From Chloroflexota bacterium (GTDB taxonomy: Bacteria; Chloroflexota; Chloroflexia; Chloroflexales; Kallotenuaceae), in contig JAFAYS010000027.1 in assembly GCA_019240175.1 (NCBI GenBank), positions 1-9,744 on the forward strand: 9,744 nucleotides of DNA. Direction: 5' to 3'. Below are positions 1 through 6,274 of the stretch, in pieces. A model generated the notes under the pieces. It made no database searches. It was not told the origin of the DNA and worked only from the letters and a program-made list of their open reading frames with translations. Positions within the stretch are counted from its first letter, which is position 1, and every line of letters starts with the position of its first letter. The position numbers and the translations under genes are program-made.

Positions 1-645
1 CTCGGAAATCACTTCGACGGCTCCATCGACCACCTTGAAGGCGGTCTGATCGTCGATCGCGTAGCACGGCCCCGACAGCTTGGCGGCCCATTTTTCTGCG
101 GTGGACATGATGTTTAGCGGCAAGTCCGGGCTATCGAGATGCGGAAAGATCGAGAAATCGACGAGGCCCAGCGTTTCATCGCTACCAGTAGGCGGTGTCC
201 ACTCGACAAATTCCTCCCCGATACGTGGGGTCATCACCATGCTCCCGGCGCTCAGCCCCACCCACACCGTCTCAAGCGACGGCAACAGATCCGCCAGCCC
301 GGACTCACGCATCCAATGGCACAGGTACATGGCGTCGCCGCCATTCACTAGCAGCACGTCTGCCTGCTGGACCCAGGGCACCCAGCGCTCTTTACCGATG
401 CTGGGCAGCGCGGTAAGCTCCAGGATGCCCAACGACTTCCAGCCTAATTCGCACATGGGTGTGTCGGACTCGCGCCCGCTGATGAATTGCCATGCCATCT
501 CAGGAGTGACCATTGGATGTCCATACGACGCGGTAGTAATGCAGAGCGCGCGCGACTCAGCGATCGGTTTTCCCAGCAGTTCGACCAACGCGTTATGGAT
601 GCTGGGGTTCTTGATGCCGGCGGACGTAAGCAGCAATTTCATCAT
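1..645 (-). CDS. Peptidase E (S51 family) protein, C-terminus cut by window edge
   Basis: The frame stays open from an ATG at 645 to the left edge, giving 215 residues without a stop; the C-terminus lies outside. The fold looks like the class-I glutamine-amidotransferase-like serine peptidases of family S51, which includes aspartyl dipeptidase PepE. Visible motifs are an N-terminal beta strand (KLLLTSAG, residues 3-10), NGGDAMYL (101-108, like the family's NGG motif), the nucleophile elbow GLSAGS (130-135, predicted catalytic Ser132) and FPHLD (167-171, His169 as probable catalytic His). The Asp of the PepE triad is not obvious; Glu144 and Glu145 follow the elbow. Related proteins are about 220-235 residues, so little is missing. 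An AAGGAG Shine-Dalgarno site lies just upstream of a tandem ATGATG, so either ATG (645 or 642) may be used. It is co-directional with the sugar operon but 162 nt downstream, so co-transcription is uncertain. Family assignment is firm; the substrate is unknown, and not all members are dipeptidases. Confidence 0.85.
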   Translation of the reverse strand, partial: MMKLLLTSAGIKNPSIHNALVELLGKPIAESRALCITTASYGHPMVTPEMAWQFISGRESDTPMCELGWKSLGILELTALPSIGKERWVPWVQQADVLLVNGGDAMYLCHWMRESGLADLLPSLETVWVGLSAGSMVMTPRIGEEFVEWTPPTGSDETLGLVDFSIFPHLDSPDLPLNIMSTAEKWAAKLSGPCYAIDDQTAFKVVDGAVEVISE

Positions 646-670
646 ACTTCTCCTTGCCGATTGAATGCGG

Positions 671-708
671 GCCGCACGGCTCCTTTTCGCGCGGCTCAGC
701 CGTGGGGC
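671..708 (-). other. Stem-loop between glycerate kinase and peptidase E genes
   Basis: GCCGCACGGCT (671-681) can pair with AGCCGTGGGGC (698-708): 10 of 11 positions match, with a 16-nt loop. It lies in the leader of the peptidase gene, about 26 nt before its start, and downstream of the glycerate kinase stop. No T-tract follows on the minus strand, so it is not a classical intrinsic terminator. It could be a Rho-dependent or leaky 3' end of the operon, or a leader structure. The rest of 646-807 shows no convincing promoter. Confidence 0.4.
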
Positions 709-807
709 AGCATAAGCAACTACTGTGACACATACCGCCACAATATTCCTCAGAATCGGCGTACAAGGTGTAGATAGCAGACGAAATATCGGCGCTGCTG
801 AGCTAAA

Positions 808-2178
808 CTAGAAAGCCGCGATCAGGAGCAGATCGTTGACGTTGGTGAGCGTGGGTCCGGGGAGCAGCAGATCGTCGAGGGGCGCGAAGAAGTGATACGC
901 GTCGTTGTGCTGCAGCGAAATGGCCGGATCGAGGCCCAGGGCCTGCGCGCGCGCCAGGGTTTCGCCGCTCACCACCGCGCCCGCCGCATCTGTGGGACCG
1001 TCGCCGCCATCGGTTGCCAGCGCGATCACCAGCGTATTGTCTAGCCCGGCCAGCGCGCTGACCGCGCCGAGCGCCAGCTCCTGGTTGCGCCCGCCCAGGC
1101 CAGCGCCGTGTAGCGTGACGGTGGTCTCGCCACCCGCGACAATCAGCGCAGGTCGCTCAAGAGGTCGGGCGTGCAGCGCGATTTCGCGGGCCAGCGCCGC
1201 CGCAACTTTGCCGACCTCGCGCGCCTCGCCTTCCAGATAGGTCGTGAGCACCAGGCTATGAAAGCCTTGCTGACGCGCCGCCGCCACAGCCACTTCCGCC
1301 GCCGTGGCATTGGAGGCGATCACCTGGTTCTGCACGCGCTGCCAGATCGGCGCGTCGGCCTTGGGCGTTTCGAACAGCTCGCCAGCCATGCCGCGCCGCA
1401 GATGCGCCACGATCGCCGGTGGAACTTCGGGCGCAAGCCGGTAGCGCTGGATGATCGCCCACGCTTCGGCGTAAGTTGTCGGATCGGGCACAGTGGGGCC
1501 GGAGGCGATCACCTCCAGCGGCGAGCCAACCACATCCGAGACGATCAGCGCGGCAACCTGCGCCGGAGCCGCATGGAGCGCCAGCTGGCCGCCCGAGATC
1601 CGCGAGCAGTGCTTGCGCAGCGTGTTAATCTCACCAATCGACGCGCCACAGCGCAGCAGCGCATTGGTCAGGCCCTGCGCATCAGCCAGCGACAGGCCGG
1701 GCGCGGGCAAGGTCATTAAGGCCGAAGCGCCGCCCGAAACCAGGACCAGCACAAGATCGTGCTCGCGCACATCGCCCAGCAGTTGGATCATCTGCTCCGC
1801 CGCGTCGGCACCGCGCTGATCCGGCACGGGATGACCCGCCTCGCACAGTGTGATCGGCCCGACCTGCGCGCCCGCTGCGCCAAGATGACCTGCTTTGACC
1901 ACGACCAGACCTGCCGCGATCACATCGCCCAGCGCGGCGTGGGCTGCCTCCGCCATAGGCGCGCCCGCCTTCCCGCCACCGACCACAATCACGCGACCAT
2001 CCGCATGGAGCTCGTAGCGCCGCGCGCCGACGATGACTGCCGAGCCTTCGCGCCGCAGATAGCGCCGCACGGCCTGCGCCGGATCGACCGAGGCCAGCGC
2101 CGACGCCATGATCTCGGCCAGCGCCGCGCCACGTGGATGCTCACGCAGCGAACGAGTTAGCAGCCGCTTGGGGTTCAT
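808..2178 (-). CDS. Glycerate 2-kinase (DUF4147/MOFRL family)
   Basis: This 456-residue protein matches the length and motif order of bacterial and archaeal glycerate 2-kinases (GckA/TtuD type), which phosphorylate D-glycerate with ATP to 2-phosphoglycerate in the cytoplasm. The N-terminal DUF4147 domain shows GGGKAG (67-72), AGHPVPD (114-120), SGGASAL (148-154), INTLRKH followed by SGGQLA (184-200), and SDVVGSPLEVIASGP (214-228) followed by DP. The C-terminal MOFRL domain shows AGGETTVT (348-355), GGRNQELALG (362-371) and TDGGDGPTDAAG (389-400). No key motif is missing, so the enzyme should be active. The ATG at 2178 follows the upstream oxidoreductase stop with one intervening base, and a GGAAG Shine-Dalgarno site lies inside the end of that gene, which implies translational coupling. 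It is the last gene of the operon and gives the best clue to the pathway: glycerate is a product. The related hydroxypyruvate reductase name TtuD is often given to this family by mistake. Confidence 0.93.
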   Translation of the reverse strand: MNPKRLLTRSLREHPRGAALAEIMASALASVDPAQAVRRYLRREGSAVIVGARRYELHADGRVIVVGGGKAGAPMAEAAHAALGDVIAAGLVVVKAGHLGAAGAQVGPITLCEAGHPVPDQRGADAAEQMIQLLGDVREHDLVLVLVSGGASALMTLPAPGLSLADAQGLTNALLRCGASIGEINTLRKHCSRISGGQLALHAAPAQVAALIVSDVVGSPLEVIASGPTVPDPTTYAEAWAIIQRYRLAPEVPPAIVAHLRRGMAGELFETPKADAPIWQRVQNQVIASNATAAEVAVAAARQQGFHSLVLTTYLEGEAREVGKVAAALAREIALHARPLERPALIVAGGETTVTLHGAGLGGRNQELALGAVSALAGLDNTLVIALATDGGDGPTDAAGAVVSGETLARAQALGLDPAISLQHNDAYHFFAPLDDLLLPGPTLTNVNDLLLIAAF

Positions 2179-2179
2179 C

Positions 2180-3253
2180 TTAAGCTTCCGGTGGAGCCCA
2201 GCTCGCGTAGGCTGGATGATCCGTGCCGATCGGCAGCTCGACCGGCAGATGCTCGCGGCCAGAATAGTACATCGCCGTGATCAGCTCAAGCGATGCCCGC
2301 GCATCGGCCAGGGTGACGGGCAGCTCAGTGCCGTTTTGGATCGCCTGGTAGAAGCGATAGAACTGGCCCGGAAAGCGCTGCGGCAGCGGCACAAAGCGCG
2401 TCAGCGCCTCGTCGATCTGCTCCTGAAGCTCGGGCGTGTCGCCGGAGAAGGTCCATGGATCGTAGGAGTTGTTGTAGGGATCGGTATTGCTTTCGGCGGT
2501 GAAGTTCTGGAAGCAAAAGCGATGGCGCGAGATCTCAGGCAGCGAGCCGACCGTCGCCGTGATCGAGGCCAGCGAGCCGTCGGCCATCTCAAGCGAGACC
2601 GAGGCGCAGTCTTCCACTTCGATCTGGTGGATGCGCGTGGCCGTGCGCGCAAAGACGTTTTTGACCGGGCCGAGAATATAGGTCAGCATGTCGTTGATGT
2701 GGATCGCGTGGTTGAGCAGCGTGCCGCCCAGCTCGGTCTGCCACTTGCCGCGCCACGGCACCGCGTAATACGGCTCGCGCCGTCGCCAGGCCATCTCCGC
2801 CGTCGAAACATAGGCTTTGCCGGCCAGGCCTTGATCGACCAGGAACTTGAGCTTCTGCAAGCCATGCCCGAAGCGATATTGAAAGATCGGCATCACACGC
2901 TTGCCGGACGCGGCCTCGATGCGCTGGATCTCATCCAAAGCTTGCAACGAGCCGACCAGCGGCTTCTCGCAGATCGCGTATTTGCCGGCTTCCAGCACCT
3001 GCTGCATCTGCTCGAAGTGGACAGCCGGCGGCGTCGCGATCGAGATCACGTCGACGTCGTCCATGCGGCACAGCTCGTCCAGGCTGGTGGTGACGCGCGG
3101 CACTTCCATCTGCTCGGCGACCTCACGCGCTTTGTCGGCGTTGAGATCGCAGACCGCCACGACCTCGAACATCTCCGGCAGCGATTGATACGAGCTAATA
3201 TGCTGCTTGCCGACGCCGACGCCGACGACGGCGGCTTTTAATCGTTGCGTCAT
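2180..3253 (-). CDS. Gfo/Idh/MocA family oxidoreductase (second of pair, EKP type)
   Basis: This is a 357-residue NAD(P)-dependent sugar or polyol dehydrogenase of the Gfo/Idh/MocA superfamily. The N-terminal Rossmann domain has GVGVGKQH (11-18) and AVCDLNA (33-39; the Asp after the second strand suggests preference for NAD over NADP). The catalytic-lysine motif is CEKPL (95-99), and YRFGHGLQKLK (127-137) opens the C-terminal domain. The second catalytic motif is GGTLLNHAIHINDM (176-189), where Asn181 occupies a position that is Asp in many relatives; His185 is retained, and this Asn variant is common in the family. The ATG at 3253 lies 4 nt after the preceding gene's stop, with AGGAAG upstream. 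Sequence alone cannot name the substrate. It could oxidise a sugar, an inositol, a sugar acid or a glycoside at C3, or reduce a keto intermediate made by its neighbour. Confidence 0.92.
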   Translation of the reverse strand: MTQRLKAAVVGVGVGKQHISSYQSLPEMFEVVAVCDLNADKAREVAEQMEVPRVTTSLDELCRMDDVDVISIATPPAVHFEQMQQVLEAGKYAICEKPLVGSLQALDEIQRIEAASGKRVMPIFQYRFGHGLQKLKFLVDQGLAGKAYVSTAEMAWRRREPYYAVPWRGKWQTELGGTLLNHAIHINDMLTYILGPVKNVFARTATRIHQIEVEDCASVSLEMADGSLASITATVGSLPEISRHRFCFQNFTAESNTDPYNNSYDPWTFSGDTPELQEQIDEALTRFVPLPQRFPGQFYRFYQAIQNGTELPVTLADARASLELITAMYYSGREHLPVELPIGTDHPAYASWAPPEA

Positions 3254-3257
3254 ATAG

Positions 3258-4277
3258 TTAGCTTCCTAGGCGCGTGGCCTGTGCTTGCGCGCGAAGCACC
3301 AGCTCTGCCGCCAGAAAACAATGCTCCTGGGTCATCGCGGTCTCCGTGCGGTTGAGTATATCATTGATGAGCTGCTGGCCATATGGCAACACGACATCAC
3401 TGCAATCGATGTAGCGCGTGGCCTGCTGATCGACCAGGAACAGATGATTCGCGCCGGGCCGTCCCGCGATGTCGACGTTTTTGCGCACCTCGATATAGCC
3501 GTCGGTGCCGAGGATCGTCAGCCGCGTGTCGCCCCAGACCGGCAGACCGTCGGGCGTGAACCAGTCGACGCGAATGTAGCCCGTGCCGCCATTGCCGCGC
3601 AGCAGCACATCGCCGAAATCGTCAAGCCCTGGATGCTCGGGATGGTGATAGTTGGCAACCTGCGACGCCACAACCTCGGCGCTGGTCGAGCCGGTGAAGA
3701 ACAAGAACTGATCCGCCTGATGCGAGGCGATGTCGCCGATGATGCCGCCGTAGCGCTCGCGCTGGAAGAACCACTCGGGACGCGTCGGCAGGTTTGCGCG
3801 GTGCGGTCCCAGCCCGATCGTTTGCAGCACACGACCGATCGCGCCGGCCTTGACCAGCTCGCCAGCGCGGACGGTGGCGGCGTTCTCGAAGCGCTCGCTG
3901 TAGCAGATCGAGTAGATGCGTCCGGTCTCGGCCTGCACGCGACGCGCCTCGGCCAGCTGCTCCAACGTCGTGAAGCCGGGCTTGTCGCTCATGTAATCCT
4001 TGCCGTGCCGCATCGCCGCCACACCGATGCGCGAGCGCTCAGCAGGAATCGCCGCGCTGACAATCAACTGGACCGACGGATCTTCCAGGATCTCGGTCTC
4101 GCTCGCCGCCACGCGCGCCTGCGGATACTGCTTGCTGAAGTCGGCAAGCAGATCCGGCTCGGCGGCAAACACCGCGACCAGCTCCGCGCCGGTACGCAGC
4201 AGCAGATTGACCTGGCCGTAGATATGGCCGTGATTGATGCCGATCACCGAAAAGCGAATCGCAGGATTCTCAGTCAT
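3258..4277 (-). CDS. Gfo/Idh/MocA family oxidoreductase (first of pair, DKP type)
   Basis: This 339-residue protein belongs to the same superfamily as its downstream neighbour but is clearly a different branch. The Rossmann motif is VIGINHGHIYG (11-21), so the usual GxGxxG is altered to GxNxGH. The catalytic-lysine motif is DKP (98-100) instead of EKP. The C-terminal-domain motif GGIIGDIASHQAD (177-189) keeps Asp182 and His186. A short segment, HHPEHPGLDDFGD (211-223), lies in the substrate-binding domain. AAGGAGA precedes the ATG at 4277 with good spacing, and the gene starts 23 nt after the permease stop. The H-rich GINHGHIYG loop resembles members found with sugar ABC transporters. The role is probably one redox step on the imported compound; whether it is NAD- or NADP-linked and its substrate are not determinable here. 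Confidence 0.9.
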   Translation of the reverse strand: MTENPAIRFSVIGINHGHIYGQVNLLLRTGAELVAVFAAEPDLLADFSKQYPQARVAASETEILEDPSVQLIVSAAIPAERSRIGVAAMRHGKDYMSDKPGFTTLEQLAEARRVQAETGRIYSICYSERFENAATVRAGELVKAGAIGRVLQTIGLGPHRANLPTRPEWFFQRERYGGIIGDIASHQADQFLFFTGSTSAEVVASQVANYHHPEHPGLDDFGDVLLRGNGGTGYIRVDWFTPDGLPVWGDTRLTILGTDGYIEVRKNVDIAGRPGANHLFLVDQQATRYIDCSDVVLPYGQQLINDILNRTETAMTQEHCFLAAELVLRAQAQATRLGS

Positions 4278-4300
4278 TCGTCGACTCTCCTTGGGATAAG

Positions 4301-5176
4301 CTAGCCCTTGAGCCCGGTCGTGCTGATGCCCTGCACCAGATATTTTTGGAACATCAGGAACAGAATAAAGGCCGGCAGCAGTGACAGCGCCGACATCGCA
4401 AAGATCGCGCCCCAGTTGGTCGCCGCCGCCGGATCGGAGAACGCCCGCAGCGCCAGCGAGACCGGAAACAGTCGCGGCTCGTTGAGGTAGAGCAGCGGCC
4501 CGAAAAAATCTTCCCAGGTCCAGTAGAACGAGAAGATCGCCGAGGTGATCAGCGCGGGCTTGATCAGCGGCAGAATGATGCGCCAGAACATGCCGAAGCG
4601 TCCGCAGCCGTCGATCTCGGCGGCCTCGTCCAGCTCTTTGGGCAGGCCGCGAATAAACTGCATCATCATAAAGATAAAGAAGGCCTGGCCGAAGAACTTG
4701 GGCACGATCAGCGGGTAGAACGTGTTGATCCAGCCCAGCTTGTTGAAAACAATGTACTGCGGAATAATCTGCACCTGCGTCGGCAGCATCATTGTCAGCA
4801 GCATCAGCACAAACCAGAAGCCACGCCCGGCAAACGGAATGCGCGCGAAGCCATAGGCCACCACCGCCGACGAGAGCACCGCGCCGATCGTCGAGAAGAT
4901 CGCGATAATAAACGAGTTCTTGAAGAAGGTCGCGAACGAGATTCCGCCGAAGCCGGCCCAGCCGATCGCGTAATTTTCGGCGGTGAAGCGCTCAGGGATC
5001 AGCGATCCGGCGCGTGTGAAGATCTCCGAAATATCCTTGAACGAGCTGGCGATCAGCCACAGCAGCGGGTAGATCATGAATAATCCAAGGAAGATGATCA
5101 CAAGCTGCACAGCACCTGCTTTCAGCCGGCGCTGGCGTTCGAGCCGTGAGCGCGTTCCAATAGCCTGGCTTGCCAT
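4301..5176 (-). CDS. Carbohydrate ABC transporter permease, MalG-like (CUT1)
   Basis: This is a 291-residue inner-membrane permease of the MalG/LacG type. It has about six hydrophobic segments (roughly residues 24-45, 86-109, 117-139, 153-175, 207-227 and 256-277). The cytoplasmic EAA loop, EAAEIDGCGRFGMFWRIILP (184-203), docks the ATPase. The N-terminus is basic and cytoplasmic, and the C-terminus ends in VQGISTTGLKG, the type of ending common in MalG homologues (ISTTGLKG-like). The start ATG overlaps the TAA of the preceding permease by one base (TAATG), with AGGAGG inside the upstream gene, so translation should be coupled at 1:1 stoichiometry. It should pair with the MalF-like subunit next to it. 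Substrate specificity cannot be predicted. Confidence 0.95.
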   Translation of the reverse strand: MASQAIGTRSRLERQRRLKAGAVQLVIIFLGLFMIYPLLWLIASSFKDISEIFTRAGSLIPERFTAENYAIGWAGFGGISFATFFKNSFIIAIFSTIGAVLSSAVVAYGFARIPFAGRGFWFVLMLLTMMLPTQVQIIPQYIVFNKLGWINTFYPLIVPKFFGQAFFIFMMMQFIRGLPKELDEAAEIDGCGRFGMFWRIILPLIKPALITSAIFSFYWTWEDFFGPLLYLNEPRLFPVSLALRAFSDPAAATNWGAIFAMSALSLLPAFILFLMFQKYLVQGISTTGLKG

Positions 5177-6123
5177 TATGCATCCTCCTTGGAGTCGTAG
5201 AATACCCAGTTGTCAGACGTTTTGAAGACCAGGATCGTGAAGAAGCCGATGATGATCAGCAGCACCCAGGCCATCGCCGAAGCATAGCCCATCTGCGACT
5301 GCGCGAAGCCTTTCTCGTACAAATACACCGAGTAGAACAGCGCGCGCTGAAGCGGCCCACCGCCGGGAGCGATGATCAGGCCCTGCGTGAAGACCAGAAA
5401 GCCGCTGATCAGCTGCATCACCAGGTTGAAAAAGATCACCGGGCTGAGCATCGGCAGCGTAATACTGCGAAACTGCCGCCAGCCGCCAGCGCCGTCGATC
5501 GACGCGGCCTCGTACAGCTCCTGCGGGATCTGCTTGAGCCCGGCCAGAAAGATCAGCATCGGCGAGCCAAACTGCCAGACCGCCAGAATAATGATCGGGA
5601 TCAGCACCGTGCGCGGATTGCCCAGCCAGTTCGGGCCGTCCACGCCGAGCAGCGACAAGCCCAGGTTGATCGCGCCGCTCTCACCGAAGAGCTGCCGCCA
5701 CATCACCGCCACCGCCACGCTGCCGCCAACCAGCGACGGCACGTAGTAGATCGCGCGGTACAGGCCGACCAGCCGGTAAGCGCCGTTCATGAGCATCGCC
5801 ACGGCCAGCGCGAAGATCAAACGCAGCGGCACCGAGGTGAACACGTACAGAAAGGTCGTGCGCACCGCGTTCCAGTAGCGCCGATCGCTCCACATCTGCT
5901 GGAAGTTGGCCAGTCCGACCCAGCGCGGCGACGACAAAATATCGTAGCTGGTGAAGGCTAAGACCAATGACACAATAATTGGCAAAAAAGTAAAGATAAA
6001 AAAGCCGATGAGCCAGGGAGAGATAAAAAGATAGCCCATCAAGGTGTTGTAGCGTTTGCGCGGGCTGCTTGTGCGCCGTACTGTCGCGTTTGGGGTTTTG
6101 ACTCGGGGTATCGTGCTATGCAT
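5176..6123 (-). CDS. Carbohydrate ABC transporter permease, MalF-like (CUT1)
   Basis: This is a 315-residue inner-membrane permease of the MalF/UgpA/LacF type, about 290-320 residues as usual, lacking the large extra periplasmic loop of E. coli MalF. A basic N-terminal tail (residues 1-25) precedes about six hydrophobic segments (roughly 29-58, 88-112, 122-142, 172-196, 226-250 and 281-301). The EAA loop is EAASIDGAGGWRQFRSITLP (205-224). I chose the ATG at 6123 because AGAAGG lies 6 nt before it; an in-frame TTG at 6129 would add two residues. It follows the binding-protein gene after a 151-nt gap that contains two hairpins, an arrangement common where the binding protein is made in excess over the permeases. 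Confidence 0.95.
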   Translation of the reverse strand: MHSTIPRVKTPNATVRRTSSPRKRYNTLMGYLFISPWLIGFFIFTFLPIIVSLVLAFTSYDILSSPRWVGLANFQQMWSDRRYWNAVRTTFLYVFTSVPLRLIFALAVAMLMNGAYRLVGLYRAIYYVPSLVGGSVAVAVMWRQLFGESGAINLGLSLLGVDGPNWLGNPRTVLIPIIILAVWQFGSPMLIFLAGLKQIPQELYEAASIDGAGGWRQFRSITLPMLSPVIFFNLVMQLISGFLVFTQGLIIAPGGGPLQRALFYSVYLYEKGFAQSQMGYASAMAWVLLIIIGFFTILVFKTSDNWVFYDSKEDA

Positions 6124-6191
6124 CGCCAACCTTCTCGTGATAACAATACACTGTTGTCATCGGGATCGGCCCAGCGGTACCAAGGGAGCGT

Positions 6192-6227
6192 GTTTGCGGC
6201 CACGGCCTGCCAGACGCGACCGCAAAC
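6192..6227 (-). other. Inverted repeat (hairpin) in binding-protein/permease gap
   Basis: GTTTGCGG (6192-6199) and CCGCAAAC (6220-6227) form a perfect 8-bp stem around a 20-nt GC-rich loop. It lies in the transcribed gap between the lipoprotein and MalF-like genes. It may act with the neighbouring hairpin as an mRNA 3'-end stabiliser or leaky terminator. No T-tract follows on the minus strand. Confidence 0.45.
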
Positions 6228-6240
6228 GAGTGGATCCAGT

Positions 6241-6270
6241 ACCGGCTAAGGCGTTCGCTTAAGCGCCGGT
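6241..6270 (-). terminator. Hairpin 4 nt after binding-protein stop codon (possible leaky terminator or mRNA stabiliser)
   Basis: ACCGGC (6241-6246) pairs with GCCGGT (6265-6270), and inner TAAG (6247-6250) pairs with CTTA (6258-6261), leaving a 3-nt bulge and a 7-nt loop. The hairpin begins immediately downstream of the binding-protein TAA. It lacks a following U-run, so full termination is unlikely. Its position suits differential expression within an ABC transporter operon by protecting the binding-protein message from 3' exonucleases. This function is inferred from position. Confidence 0.45.
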
Positions 6271-6274
6271 AGAT

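Noticed and set aside
80..664. A 194-codon plus-strand frame at the left end
   Set aside because: The opposite strand encodes an S51 peptidase with its nucleophile elbow, NGG and FPH motifs, which accounts for this DNA.
724..732. TGTGACACA as a CRP-type site
   Set aside because: It is a 9-bp odd palindrome lacking the TGTGA-N6-TCACA spacing, and no linked promoter is clear.
2108..3241. A 377-codon plus-strand open frame opposite the second oxidoreductase gene
   Set aside because: It is very Arg/Gln/Asp/Leu-rich, has no recognisable motif, and mirrors the codon bias of the high-G+C minus-strand gene, whose domains are unambiguous.
3285..4304. A 339-codon plus-strand open frame opposite the first oxidoreductase gene
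   Set aside because: It is antisense to a gene with intact Rossmann and DKP motifs; its composition is typical of a shadow frame and I see no ribosome binding site of note.
5170..5961. A 263-codon plus-strand open frame opposite the MalF-like permease
   Set aside because: It is His/Arg/Gln-rich with no motif; it is the antisense of a hydrophobic permease, which commonly gives this composition.
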